A program made the translations under genes and the position numbers. 64,000 bases of DNA, taken from assembly GCF_042649825.1 (NCBI RefSeq), contig NZ_JBHSAB010000002.1, positions 90,177 to 154,176 on the forward strand, given 5' to 3'. Positions within the stretch are counted from its first letter, which is position 1; every line of letters starts with the position of its first letter. The notes below the pieces were generated by a model. That model was not told the DNA's origin, ran no database searches, and saw only the letters and a program-made list of their open reading frames with translations. The DNA is from Legionella_C dresdenensis. GTDB taxonomy: Bacteria; Pseudomonadota; Gammaproteobacteria; Legionellales; Legionellaceae. Positions 7,402 through 17,154 of the stretch are shown here, piece after piece.

Positions 7402-10400
7402 ATGCCGTTAAATGACGAAGATTTTGATATAAAACTCTACCTGGAAAAAATGGCTGGTAATGGTGTAATTCACGATTACATATTACAACAGAACGTTTTA
7501 TCTCCTGAGGACATGCTGTATTTTATTAATCTATTGGCAGAGAATAACGAGAGCGCCATTCCTAAACCTTCTGTCTGGGCAAAAAAGTACAATACCTATC
7601 CAGAAGTGTTATTTAGTACAGGAAAGATTGCAGTTCCCAATACCCACACAGAAGGCTATGATAAAATAACGGAAGCGTTATCTACCTATAAAAAATCTTT
7701 TAAAAAAGAAAAAGATAATTTTCAGAAATTCATGATTTATGAAGCGGGGGGGCATTTAGAGGGTTTTTACGATAATTTTGATGAAAGTAAACCTGGAGTT
7801 GTTTATTCGTTTGAAGATGATGAATTCATCGACTTTATCTTTTTAAAACTGACTACAGATTTTACTCAAATTTCTGTAAAAACAGATAATTCTAAATTAT
7901 TAGACTATAGTACGGCCTTTAAAAAAGGTGATAAACAATATTCATATTCAGTAACTAAAAATAATGAGGGTGAAAGTCATCCACAATTAGAGTTTATATT
8001 TTCTTGTGAAGATGCGAAAGTTTATAATATAGAACTCGTTGTTACAAAAAAATTGCTAGTTACACGTGATGGTAAAGAATATTATCAATTTAATTTAAGT
8101 TTTAATTCTTACAGTGAAAACTCTAAAAACTCAAGTGGTTTACTGCTTGGGGATTTCCATAGATTTTTAAGAAAAATCCCATTAATAATGGGTTTTTTTG
8201 CCAGAAATAACATCTTTGCTCCTTTTCCCGGTATGCACTTGAGTTATTTTTTGGTCAACAAACAATTTGATGCTGCAGTTAAATATTGGGCTCTCCTGCT
8301 TTCACTAGATGCCGCGAATGATACATGCCTGCTTGATGAAGAAAGTATATTTGATATTAGCAGACAATTATTTTATTTTAAAGAAAGAAATATACAAAAA
8401 AAAGACAATACAGCCGCTATTGATTACTGGATAAAATTACTTGACATTCAGAATTTCAAACCCCCTTTTTACGCTCACAATATTACCTATACCCACTTTA
8501 AAGTACTTAATCTGTTACTCACTGCTCATATTGAAGCTCTAAGTGCCGGGACATATGACGGGGAGCTTGAGCTTATAAAAAATTTAATTTCTTCAGGAGC
8601 TATGTTATTTGAGAATAATCATAGCATTTCGGCGCCTTTTGTTCAGTTTAATCGTATAAAAAAAGAGGATTTCAAAGAGCTTGTTGCCCAACAACTGGAA
8701 CTTTATAAAAATACTTTTGCAAGTTTATATAAAGAAGTTTTACCAGCGGATGAATTTGAAAGTCTTGAGAATAATTGCGAGCTAATGCTTAAACAAAAAG
8801 AGAGCCTGTTTGAGCTAACAGCTCCGGATGACACGGTTACTAGCGATAGTGAATCTGAGTCCAATAATTATGAGAATTCTGATGACATTAGTTCTTATTC
8901 TGAAGATAAGGAAGATACAGATGATGTGGTGATGGAAGACCTATCAGAAAAGACATTGGAAGACTTCAACCAGCTATTAGAAAATGAGCAAGAAGGAACA
9001 ATTGAATATTATCAGCGCAAATACGAACGGGCAGTTTACTACAGTAAAGCAGAGTCTTTTAAAGAAGCTCGCCAGGATCTGCTTGAAAATATCAATGGCT
9101 TAAGGCAATTACTTAATGATCCGGAATTTGTTGCTCTGCATGGCAATATCTATAGCGATATGGTTATTAATCTTCACTTACTGGGTCAAAATTATTTTGA
9201 ACATGATGCTTTAGCAAAACTGGATATTGATGAAGAGCATGAGGTTGAGTTAGCGCAAAAAATCATAAGAACGATGCTGGTTACTGGGGTAGCTAATCAA
9301 GATAACCAGGATTTGCACGATCTTGGTATAAATAATGAGGTGAGTAATTTATTGGTTATGGCTTGCCAGGATGACGCGTTTTTTACACCTGCAGAATCTA
9401 TAGCTTATTTGAAAAAAGCTCAAGCGCTACAAAATAATATGGAAGTCATTTTGACGTTAGCTAACGCATATTTAGCTGATGGAAATCCTCAAGAAGCAAT
9501 CGTTGAAATAAATGAGGGCTTAAAACTATTTAAATCAGATGATTCAACCTTGGCTGAAGTTTATTATGTATTAGGAAAGTGTAATTATTTAATAAAAAAT
9601 TACTCTGCAGCTCATCATAATTTTTTAACTGCTCAAGACTATTATGGGCAGAACATTAGTGAAAAAAGTTTAACTAATTTAATTTACTTATATGCATTAA
9701 CAAAAAATAATCCTATGCAGGGAAGAAGCAGGGAATATTCTCGTAAGATCAGGCTGACATTTAATTCTTTATACCAGCAATATGGGGCTGAACAATCCGG
9801 GCAGTTCCTCCGTATTCTTTTTACCACCGCTTTTCCAGCTGAAAAGGTATTTGAAAACCTCCATGAAAAAATTGTTAAGCATTTAAATGTCTTAAATACT
9901 ACATTGATTGATTTTACAGCTGAAAGTAATGATGAAGAAGCATTTGAAATCAACTCGGAAAATGCTTTGGAGGATCTCAATAAGCGATTAGAAAATGCAG
10001 GAAAAGGAACCATTGGCTATTGTCAGCTTAAATATCAGCGGGCGTCTTACTACAGTAAGTTAAGGTCTTTTAAAGAAGCTCGGCAAGATCTGCTTGAAAA
10101 TATCAATGACTTGACGCAATTAGTTAATAATCCAGACTGCGCTCATTGGCACAGCAATATTTATGTCGATTTAATCATTAACCTTCATCTTCTGGTGCAA
10201 AATTATTTTGAGCATGACCTTTTAGCCTTATGTGAGGTTGAAGAGGCAGACGAAATAGAAGCGGTTGGCAACGTCATTAAATTTATGTTAGTTAATTTGG
10301 TGATTCCACAAGACAATAACCGATTGCAAAACTTAGGTTTAGCCCGATATGTAAATAACTTATTGATTATGGCTTGTAAAGATGGAGAATTTTTTACCCC

Positions 10401-11037
10401 GGACGAAACAATTACTTATTTGCAAAAAGCTCAAAATCTAGAAGATAGCATTGAAATTACATTGGCTTTGGCTAACGCGTATTTAGCTGTTAATAACCCC
10501 CAAAAAGCAATGGCTGAAATAAAGGAGGGTTTAAAATTATTTAAACCGGATAATCCAATCTTGGCTGAAGTTTATTATGTGTTAGGGAAATGTAATTTTT
10601 TAACACAAAAATACCGTGTAGCTTATCGAAATTTCTTAACTGCCCAAGCCCATTATGAGAAAGAGCCGAGTGAAGATAACTTACCAAATTTAATCTATTT
10701 ATATGCGTTAACTTTAATTTCTGATAATAAAATCCAATTAGATAGCAGTCTTCGTAAACAAATGGTTTTAACCTTGGAGACAGTTTATGAGAAAAATAGT
10801 TTTGAACGCACTATTTCATTGATTAATACATTATTTGAAAAATACCTCCCTAACCATACAGTATTTGCTGAGATACATACTAGAATAAAGAATACAATAA
10901 CTAAGCTTAAACAGCAGAGTGACAGTAATTTTACTTTTAAAAATAGGGGTATACCTCATCCTGTATTTGTTATGCCTGAAAGCAAGACAGCTTCATTGCC
11001 TGATAGTCATGAGGATCAAAAGCACACTTTAGAATGA
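7402..11037 (+). CDS. Large TPR-like protein with internal duplication; effector candidate
   Basis: A 1211-residue cytoplasmic protein of unknown function. Residues 1-500 show no family I recognise. A very acidic Ser-rich linker follows at about 475-515. Then come two copies of a roughly 260-residue unit (about 517-775 and 854-1112), 337 codons apart. Each carries KYxRAxYYSK, SFKEARQDLLENIN, IxLALANAYLA, AEVYYVLGKCN and NLIYLYAL, helix pairs typical of tetratricopeptide repeats that bind proteins. An RBS (TTTAGGAAA) precedes the ATG at 7402. It sits 38 bases after the upstream effector-like gene and shares its AT-rich composition, so the two may be co-transcribed. It could be a Dot/Icm substrate; the C-terminus (SHEDQKHTLE) is charged, as many are. 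Confidence 0.6.
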   Translation: MPLNDEDFDIKLYLEKMAGNGVIHDYILQQNVLSPEDMLYFINLLAENNESAIPKPSVWAKKYNTYPEVLFSTGKIAVPNTHTEGYDKITEALSTYKKSFKKEKDNFQKFMIYEAGGHLEGFYDNFDESKPGVVYSFEDDEFIDFIFLKLTTDFTQISVKTDNSKLLDYSTAFKKGDKQYSYSVTKNNEGESHPQLEFIFSCEDAKVYNIELVVTKKLLVTRDGKEYYQFNLSFNSYSENSKNSSGLLLGDFHRFLRKIPLIMGFFARNNIFAPFPGMHLSYFLVNKQFDAAVKYWALLLSLDAANDTCLLDEESIFDISRQLFYFKERNIQKKDNTAAIDYWIKLLDIQNFKPPFYAHNITYTHFKVLNLLLTAHIEALSAGTYDGELELIKNLISSGAMLFENNHSISAPFVQFNRIKKEDFKELVAQQLELYKNTFASLYKEVLPADEFESLENNCELMLKQKESLFELTAPDDTVTSDSESESNNYENSDDISSYSEDKEDTDDVVMEDLSEKTLEDFNQLLENEQEGTIEYYQRKYERAVYYSKAESFKEARQDLLENINGLRQLLNDPEFVALHGNIYSDMVINLHLLGQNYFEHDALAKLDIDEEHEVELAQKIIRTMLVTGVANQDNQDLHDLGINNEVSNLLVMACQDDAFFTPAESIAYLKKAQALQNNMEVILTLANAYLADGNPQEAIVEINEGLKLFKSDDSTLAEVYYVLGKCNYLIKNYSAAHHNFLTAQDYYGQNISEKSLTNLIYLYALTKNNPMQGRSREYSRKIRLTFNSLYQQYGAEQSGQFLRILFTTAFPAEKVFENLHEKIVKHLNVLNTTLIDFTAESNDEEAFEINSENALEDLNKRLENAGKGTIGYCQLKYQRASYYSKLRSFKEARQDLLENINDLTQLVNNPDCAHWHSNIYVDLIINLHLLVQNYFEHDLLALCEVEEADEIEAVGNVIKFMLVNLVIPQDNNRLQNLGLARYVNNLLIMACKDGEFFTPDETITYLQKAQNLEDSIEITLALANAYLAVNNPQKAMAEIKEGLKLFKPDNPILAEVYYVLGKCNFLTQKYRVAYRNFLTAQAHYEKEPSEDNLPNLIYLYALTLISDNKIQLDSSLRKQMVLTLETVYEKNSFERTISLINTLFEKYLPNHTVFAEIHTRIKNTITKLKQQSDSNFTFKNRGIPHPVFVMPESKTASLPDSHEDQKHTLE

Positions 11038-11067
11038 TGGGGTCTAATTGATTTGTACACTCCATAG

Positions 11068-11086
11068 GACCGTAATCCGGGTTTCA
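11068..11086. repeat. Fragment of the GTAGCCTGGGT..AACCCGGGTTT repeat family
   Basis: GACCGTAATCCGGGTTTCA matches the right half of the repeats at 19321-19356 and 30598-30639. It covers the last bases of the DipZ-like gene and the spacer before it. Confidence 0.45.
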
Positions 11087-12676
11087 TTTTGTTGCACTAC
11101 TCTCAAAAGTAAAAGCAAACAAACGGATCCCCGGTGATTGAGCCTTGATAGTGACATCAGCATCAACCATGTTTGAATTACTGACAATTTCATACAACCT
11201 GTTTTCAGTTATGGTTAATTCCTTTTCTTTACCACTAACCAACACCGTTATTTTCCCGGGCGTCGGCTTTCCGTTGGCAATGACCAGAAAGACCTTTTGA
11301 GCCTGATAATGCAAAGTGATCGCAGCGCCGGCAGACTTTGCTTCAATATATTGTGGTTTTGCCAGCCATGAGCCTTGTAAAGCCCAATGGTGTAAAGGAG
11401 GCAGTAACGCGGACGATTGATTTTGCGCCCGCGCTGTACCCAGATAGGTTTCAGGTGTTTGTTCACGCGAAATAGGCGGTTCGGCTGCGTTAAGATTGTT
11501 TTGTGGGCTGAGGTTTAATAAATAACGGATATTATTTTCAGTAATATCGTACTCGCCTTCCCCAAAATGGATATAAACAACCTGACCATTACGGTCTATC
11601 AGATAATGAGCCGGCCAGTAGTGATTGGTATAATTGCGCCAGGTGGCAAACTGATTATCCAGCGCTACAGGATAAGTGATGCCAAATTTTTTTACTGCCT
11701 GCTTTACATTATCCAGATCTTGTTCAAACACAAATTCAGGTGAATGTACCCCAATTACAACCAGGCCATTGTCCTTATATTTCTGATACCAGGATTTGAT
11801 ATAGGGCAAGGTGCGGATGCAATTGATACAAGAATAAGTCCAGAAATCAACCAGCACAACCTTTCCTTTCAGCTTCTCAATAGTAAGCGGCGGCGAATTA
11901 ATCCAGTTGCTAATTCCGCTGATCTCGGGCGCGGGGTAAGAAAGGGTTAAACCATTAAGTAATTTATCCTGACTTACAATTTGTTCAGTAGCCTGATTTC
12001 GAGTTGCTACCCATTCGCCGACATTAAAACCCGAAAGGCCAAACAATGCGAAAATAATGATTAAGACCCCCATGCTGCGCCGAATGGCGGTGGTGTGCCT
12101 GGTCAGTTTTGTCAATTGCTGACTGAATATTCGACCAAAATAACCGGCGGTCAGCATCGGAATGCCTGCGCCAATACCAAATGCCAAGATAATACCGATC
12201 GCCTGCCAGTTCGTTTGAGCCTGAATGACCTGTAACAGGGCTATGGCGAGAATAGGACCGGAGCAGGGCGTCCAGACTATCCCAATTAATGCACCCACTA
12301 ACAGCGCGCCTCCGGTCTGCTCGGAAAAGCGATTTTTACTCGCCTGTTGCGCTTTATTAGCAATAGAGTTGGTCATTGCGGCAAATTTTGCTTCAAGAAG
12401 CGGGATTATCATTACCAGGCCGAATACCAGCAGAAAAAAATAGGCCGCAGACTGAATCTGATCAAGCCGCAAACCAGTGGCTATCAGCAATTGCCGTGAA
12501 ATCAGGGAAAAGAATGTAAAACTTAAGATAAAGCCAATAATAATCTGTAACGGCCGCCATCGTCCGCCAACCGCTGATGCTGCGAAAATCAATGGCAGCA
12601 CTGGCAAGATACACGGCGAGAAGGCAAGACCTAACCCCTCGCCAAAGGCGAGTAGGGTTTGGGTAAGATTAATCAT
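11084..12676 (-). CDS. DipZ-type cytochrome c biogenesis / thioredoxin protein
   Basis: Inner-membrane protein predicted to move electrons from the cytosol to periplasmic thiols. An N-terminal CcdA/DsbD-like membrane domain (about 1-225) carries its paired cysteines in FSPCILPVLP and WTPCSGPIL. A periplasmic redoxin domain follows (about 250-390), with the active site YSCINC and the cis-Pro region YWPAHYLID. The last about 110 residues form a separate beta-rich domain, as in mycobacterial DipZ. Starting at ATG 12676 puts GGGA six bases upstream; the in-frame TTG at 12682 is less likely. It stands alone, with a divergent neighbour, so it is probably a general thiol-redox enzyme rather than part of a cytochrome c operon. 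Confidence 0.85.
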   Translation of the reverse strand: MINLTQTLLAFGEGLGLAFSPCILPVLPLIFAASAVGGRWRPLQIIIGFILSFTFFSLISRQLLIATGLRLDQIQSAAYFFLLVFGLVMIIPLLEAKFAAMTNSIANKAQQASKNRFSEQTGGALLVGALIGIVWTPCSGPILAIALLQVIQAQTNWQAIGIILAFGIGAGIPMLTAGYFGRIFSQQLTKLTRHTTAIRRSMGVLIIIFALFGLSGFNVGEWVATRNQATEQIVSQDKLLNGLTLSYPAPEISGISNWINSPPLTIEKLKGKVVLVDFWTYSCINCIRTLPYIKSWYQKYKDNGLVVIGVHSPEFVFEQDLDNVKQAVKKFGITYPVALDNQFATWRNYTNHYWPAHYLIDRNGQVVYIHFGEGEYDITENNIRYLLNLSPQNNLNAAEPPISREQTPETYLGTARAQNQSSALLPPLHHWALQGSWLAKPQYIEAKSAGAAITLHYQAQKVFLVIANGKPTPGKITVLVSGKEKELTITENRLYEIVSNSNMVDADVTIKAQSPGIRLFAFTFESSATK

Positions 12677-12788
12677 AATCAATCCCGTTTTAGTTAAGAT
12701 AACAGTATAGGTCGATAAACCTTAAAACGAAATGCAACTCACCACCCTTTTATAGTGTATACTTTGCAATTTTACACGAGAGTCCATT

Positions 12789-13127
12789 ATGTCTTCTTTA
12801 CCCCGATGCCCCCAATGTAACTCATCATATACCTACGAAGATAACGCCATGTTGGTTTGTCCTGAATGCGGCCATGAATGGTCAATGACCGATATTGCAA
12901 ATGATTCTGACGACAGCATAGTTACTGATGCGCACGGTAATGTATTGAACGATGGCGACAGTGTGACTGTAATCAAGGATCTGAAAGTTAAAGGCTCTTC
13001 ATTGGTGGTTAAAGTCGGTACTAAAGTAAAAAATATTCGACTGGTCACCGGTGATCATAATATCGATTGTAAAATAGAGGGTATCGGGCCAATGAAATTA
13101 AAATCAGAGTTTGTGAAGAAAGTGTAA
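12789..13127 (+). CDS. yjdM: YjdM/PhnA-family zinc-ribbon protein
   Basis: A 112-residue protein with an N-terminal zinc ribbon (CPQC at about 8 and CPEC at about 29, then GHEW) and a C-terminal beta-barrel with DAHGNVLNDGDSVTVIKDL and VKGSSLVVKVGTKVKNIRLV. This is the full layout and length of E. coli YjdM (formerly PhnA), which sits near phosphonate genes there but whose role is unsettled. No phosphonate genes occur here. An upstream TATACT at 12758-12763 may be its -10. Confidence 0.88.
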   Translation: MSSLPRCPQCNSSYTYEDNAMLVCPECGHEWSMTDIANDSDDSIVTDAHGNVLNDGDSVTVIKDLKVKGSSLVVKVGTKVKNIRLVTGDHNIDCKIEGIGPMKLKSEFVKKV

Positions 13128-13672
13128 CAATTGTTCCTATCCAAAAACTGAAACCAGGGTTCCGGTCCTGCGGATCTGCCTTTTGTGCCGGACAATTTTT
13201 GTAGGATGGGTTGTTTTGACCCAACAAATTTTATTATAAAGCACTCCAGATATGAAAAGTGATTGAAGATTGGTAATGTTGGGTCGGAACGACCCAACCT
13301 ACACGTAATACAAAAAATTGTCCGGCACAAAGCGGCTGCACCCAGAGTAGATTTGATCATAAACCTTCAGGCAGTTTCTGCCGGCAAAACCAGACTTGAG
13401 ACCCCTATCGTTGCTCTTTGCATGATTAACCCGTGTTAGCCCAATAACAATAACCATTAATTAACAATCAGTTAACTTTTATTTTGATTGTATAAAGATC
13501 AATATGCTCCTTTATGGCATGTCATTTGCTAATAAAAATCAGTATTTCCAAAATTAAATCAATGTATTAAGAGTAACACTATATGGGGGAACACTTAACC
13601 ACTATTAACTAAAATCGCTTCTACTTAACGCATGTTTGTGATGGACAGGGAATAACTCACAAGGAGAATTAA
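13128..13672. repeat. Intergenic region with a nested inverted-repeat (MITE-like) element at 13182-13331
   Basis: Arms of about 20 bases at 13182-13201 and 13311-13331 are near-perfect reverse complements (TTTGTGCCGGACAATTTTTG and partner). Inside them are two smaller hairpins: GGGT..ACCC near 13207-13224, and GTTGGGTCG/CGACCCAAC at 13278-13298. The 150-base size, terminal repeats and absence of an ORF fit a MITE or REP-type element; a related inner hairpin recurs at 58242-58261. The remaining 13332-13672 is AT-rich, presumably the leader and promoter of the next gene; I see no gene in it. Confidence 0.6.
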
Positions 13673-15010
13673 GTGAAACCTCAGATCTCGCGCTTTATAT
13701 TTATGGGCGATAGTTTAAGTGATCGCGGAACATTGGCTAAACGTTATATCCTCGGCTGTATTCCGATGGATAAACTAGCGGGATTAAGAGGATATTCGCC
13801 TCTTGGACGGTTCACAAATGGACTTGCCTGGAGTGATCATATAGCCGCAACGATTATTAATAAATTTATCATTGAAGACGCCCATGCCCGTGGCTTAACA
13901 GATTGTTGCGATATTGCCGATGCCGTCATTAATGATGATCAGAGAATAAGAAAATTACGGAAATTCAGTTATTCACTGGATGATAACCTCTATGTAAAAT
14001 ACAAAGATCGCGATTTTGTCAGAAACTATAACCAGGGTGGTTTAACCGCGCATGATTATAGCTGGCTTCCCAGCACGAGCGTTACCCGTTTTTTTACCCG
14101 ATTAATTGTTGCGACTCTTGAAGAAATGCGGCAACAACTTTTCGCTTATGATCGTGCCCAGAAGATTTCTAAAGAATATAAAGCGGAAACGCTGGTTATC
14201 GAATGGTCAGGGGCGAATGACCTGATCACAGTCAATGATCATCCGTCAAAAAGAGTAGTCGATAAGGCCATTGCTGCCAGGCGAGAAAACATGGAGCAAT
14301 TGGTCAAGCATGATTACCGTCATTTTGTGCTGTTTAACCTGCCTGATTTATCCTTGGCGCCGCGCTACCAGGCGCTTAGTGAAACAGAAAGGGCGAATGC
14401 TCATCGCTGGTCAATGTATTTTAATCAACAACTTCAAGCTCTGCTTGAAGATTTAACGATTATGTACCCACACTGCTCATTCCATTTATTTGATGTCTGT
14501 ACTTTATTTACTGAAATCTATAATAATCCGGAGCGTTATGGATTTGAGCGGGCGAAGCTTACTGTACCCTATAAAGGTTCGGCTGATTTTCATATTAATC
14601 CAGATTCAACTTCAGCTGCTAGCGGATATATGTTTTGGGATGATGTCCATCCGGCCGCCGATGGTCATTCACTTCTGGCCGCAGGCTTTTATGATTTGTT
14701 GGAGCTTCTTTATAATTTTTCAACACCTGCGCCACAACCAGCGCCATTATTACCGTTGGTAATCAGTGAAGACAAGCTGAATAATGCTTATGTTCGGCGG
14801 TATCAGGACAAGGTTGGGCAGTCGCCGCATGGTTTTTTCAGCAAAACGCGGGCAAGGACGCCAAGAAGAACCCCGCAGGATGAGCCGCTCATGGTGATGC
14901 ATAACATACTGACAGAGTCTGATAGCAGAGAGCAGAGTGAAACGGATTTACAGTTGCTCGATGACTGCCTGGTGAAAGCCAGGCAAGGCCGGGCGCCTAA
15001 TATGGCATAG
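13673..15010 (+). CDS. GDSL/SGNH-family lipase or acyltransferase
   Basis: Predicted serine esterase of the SGNH superfamily, which in Legionella includes the lysophospholipases/acyltransferases PlaA, PlaC and PlaD. Block I is FMGDSLSDRGT with nucleophile Ser14. Block III is WSGANDLI near residue 180. The Asp-His pair is in WDDVHPAADGHSLLA (Asp323, His326). Gly/Asn oxyanion residues are in place. The start is GTG, with AAGGAG seven bases upstream. No signal peptide is visible, so it would have to act in the cytoplasm or leave by a non-Sec route. The C-terminal about 90 residues after the catalytic domain are polar and Arg-rich. Substrate unknown. Confidence 0.85.
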   Translation: MKPQISRFIFMGDSLSDRGTLAKRYILGCIPMDKLAGLRGYSPLGRFTNGLAWSDHIAATIINKFIIEDAHARGLTDCCDIADAVINDDQRIRKLRKFSYSLDDNLYVKYKDRDFVRNYNQGGLTAHDYSWLPSTSVTRFFTRLIVATLEEMRQQLFAYDRAQKISKEYKAETLVIEWSGANDLITVNDHPSKRVVDKAIAARRENMEQLVKHDYRHFVLFNLPDLSLAPRYQALSETERANAHRWSMYFNQQLQALLEDLTIMYPHCSFHLFDVCTLFTEIYNNPERYGFERAKLTVPYKGSADFHINPDSTSAASGYMFWDDVHPAADGHSLLAAGFYDLLELLYNFSTPAPQPAPLLPLVISEDKLNNAYVRRYQDKVGQSPHGFFSKTRARTPRRTPQDEPLMVMHNILTESDSREQSETDLQLLDDCLVKARQGRAPNMA

Positions 15011-15015
15011 TGAGC

Positions 15016-15042
15016 AGAGGCCTGCAATCGGTGCAGGCCTCT
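15016..15042 (+). terminator. Strong hairpin after the GDSL gene
   Basis: AGAGGCCTGCA and TGCAGGCCTCT pair perfectly over 11 bases around the loop ATCGG, six bases past the stop at 15010. There is no T-run, so it is either a Rho-assisted end or an mRNA-stabilising hairpin. It lies between convergent genes. Confidence 0.5.
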
Positions 15043-15072
15043 GAATATACGGAGAGCAGGCTGGCTGGCGAG

Positions 15073-16755
15073 TTATTTTTTTAATTTATAGGTCGGGTAT
15101 TCCGGCACCCAGATGTGCTCTTTAAGACATTGCTCAATTTGCTCATCGCTACGGAAATCGGCCAGACCAGATTTCACGGCCTCTTTAGCTACGGCAAGCG
15201 CCACCTGGTAAGAGACTTCGCGCACGTCTGTCAGCGGCGGTAACAAATTGGCTTTCGGATCGTGACGGGCAGGAGAGCAGCTGGCGAGCGCTTTTGCTGC
15301 AACCATAAACATTTTATCGGTGACGCGTCGGGCCTGAATTGCAATTAAACCAAGGCCCATACCGGGGAAAATATAGACATTATTGGTTTGATCGACTCTG
15401 AATGGCTGGCCATTTTTAGTGATATTGCCAAATGGACTTCCGGTACCGATAACTGCGCGATTATCTGTCCAGGCCATTAAATCATCTGGTATGGCTTCAC
15501 TGTGGGTAATGGGGTTTGATAACGGCATAATAATAGGTTGCTTAACATGGGATGCCATTTCCCGAATCAAGTGCTCGTTAAATAATCCGGCTTGTCCTGA
15601 AACACCGAGCAAGGCATTAGGATGAAGGTTTTTAATCACTTCGGCAAGGCTGATATTGCTTTTATCTGCGCATTCCCAATGAGCAAGGCTTTGTTGTGAT
15701 TTTAATAGTTTTTGCTGAAACGGCAATAAACCGGTCATGCCTTCCTGCAGCAGGCCATACCGATCAACCATGTAAATCTGGTCACGCGCTTTTTGTTCGC
15801 TGATGCCGTCTTCCATCATGGCATGGACTATGAGATCGGCAATTCCGCAGCCAGCAGTTCCCGCTCCAACAATAACAATTTTCTGTTCATGTAAAGGGAT
15901 GCCGGTAACCTGAACGGCTGAAAGCAGCGTGCCAGTGGCAATGGCTGCGGTTCCCTGAACGTCATCATTAAACGTACATAATTGGTCACGGTATTTATCC
16001 AATAACCGGGTTGCATTTTGCAGAGCAAAATCTTCCCATTGCAGTAATATATTGGGGAAACGTTTTTTTACCGCCGTAATAAAGGCTTCGATAAAATCAT
16101 CATAATCCTGGCCGCGGACGCGTTCATGACGCCAGCCGATATATAACGGATCGTTAATTAAATTGGTATTATTGGTTCCTGTATCAAGCAGTATGGGCAG
16201 AGTTTGAGACGGATGTATGCCAGAGCAGGCGCAATATAAAGCCAGTTTTCCGATGGGAATGCCCATCCCGCCCGCGCCTTGGTCGCCCAATCCCAGAATG
16301 CGCTCGCCATCAGAAACGACAATCGCTTTAACGTTGTCAAAGCGAGGATTTGCCAGGATCTCATCAATGCGGTCTTTATTGGGATAAGAGATAAAAACCC
16401 CACGCGGACGGCGATATATATGGCTAAATGTCTGACAGGCCTCACCGACAGTAGGCGTGTAAACGATGGGCATGATTTCGGTGATGTGCTCATCCACCAG
16501 GCTGTAATAAAGAGTTTCATTAGAATCTTGCAGATCACGTAAATACATATATTTTTCAAGATCGGTTTTTTTGTTGGTAAATGCTTCGTATGATCGCGCC
16601 CGTTGCTGAGTAATCGTGCTTTCTTCTGGCGGCAATAAACCGTGCAGTTTTAGTTCAGATCGCTCTTCGCCGCTGAATGCTGTACCTTTGTTAAGAAGGG
16701 GGTTAAGAATTACTGCGTAATCAGTGACATTGATTTCCTTGATATTTTTAGCCAT
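15073..16755 (-). CDS. maeA: NAD-dependent malic enzyme (oxaloacetate-decarboxylating)
   Basis: Oxidative decarboxylation of malate to pyruvate in the cytoplasm. Family markers: YTPTVGEAC, SDGERILGLGDQGAGGMGIPIGK for malate and metal binding, FNDDVQGTAAI, and the NAD fold VIVGAGTAGCGIADL. About 560 residues, as in E. coli MaeA. I place the start at ATG 16755 because GGAG lies nine bases upstream and the protein then begins like the family; an upstream in-frame ATG at 16818 would add 21 unsupported residues. A second, shorter and unrelated-in-architecture malic enzyme is encoded at 54360-55613. Confidence 0.93.
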   Translation of the reverse strand: MAKNIKEINVTDYAVILNPLLNKGTAFSGEERSELKLHGLLPPEESTITQQRARSYEAFTNKKTDLEKYMYLRDLQDSNETLYYSLVDEHITEIMPIVYTPTVGEACQTFSHIYRRPRGVFISYPNKDRIDEILANPRFDNVKAIVVSDGERILGLGDQGAGGMGIPIGKLALYCACSGIHPSQTLPILLDTGTNNTNLINDPLYIGWRHERVRGQDYDDFIEAFITAVKKRFPNILLQWEDFALQNATRLLDKYRDQLCTFNDDVQGTAAIATGTLLSAVQVTGIPLHEQKIVIVGAGTAGCGIADLIVHAMMEDGISEQKARDQIYMVDRYGLLQEGMTGLLPFQQKLLKSQQSLAHWECADKSNISLAEVIKNLHPNALLGVSGQAGLFNEHLIREMASHVKQPIIMPLSNPITHSEAIPDDLMAWTDNRAVIGTGSPFGNITKNGQPFRVDQTNNVYIFPGMGLGLIAIQARRVTDKMFMVAAKALASCSPARHDPKANLLPPLTDVREVSYQVALAVAKEAVKSGLADFRSDEQIEQCLKEHIWVPEYPTYKLKK

Positions 16756-16853
16756 TTGCCGCCGCTCCATATGCGATTTGCATGTTTTAACAATAGTAGT
16801 ATTTGGCGGATTTGACAAGAAGGAAGAGGGCGGAATTTATATAACTCAAGAAG

Positions 16854-17138
16854 GTTGGGCTGTAAAGCCCATGGCCGTCAAGCTAAGCCAGGTACACAGG
16901 AAATTAGAATAGTAAATGTACAAAATTCCTTAACTGCCTGCTATGGGTTTTACAGCACATNNNNNNNNNNNNNNNNNNNNNNNNNNNNNNNNNNNNNNNN
17001 NNNNNNNNNNNNNNCGAAGGCGTGGCACTGTATCACAGGCTTCGAGACAGCGCTAAAGCGCTTCCTCAGCCCGAACGATATTGTGAAATGTAGAAATTTA
17101 ATTCCTTAGCTTGACGGCTATGGGCTGTAAAGCCCAAC
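16854..17138. repeat. Inverted-repeat element (34-base ends) containing the assembly gap
   Basis: The ends 16854-16887 and 17105-17138 are reverse complements with three mismatches over 34 bases, each holding GGGCTNTANAGCCCA and GCCGTCAAGCTAAG. A further degenerate copy of the right end, in the same orientation, lies at 16927-16960, so a complete about 107-base element (16854-16960) seems to be followed by part of another. No gene is supported here. The short hairpin recurs at 43199-43217 and 61043-61062. Confidence 0.65.
16961..17014. other. Assembly gap (54 N)
   Basis: A run of N inside the inverted-repeat element; true length and content unknown. Any ORF crossing it is not real evidence of a gene. 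Confidence 0.99.
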
Positions 17139-17154
17139 ACATCAATTCTAGATA

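Noticed and set aside
16855..17109. Open frame running through the N-run on the plus strand
   Set aside because: It contains the 54-base gap and repeat arms, and no protein family is visible; it is a product of the gap.
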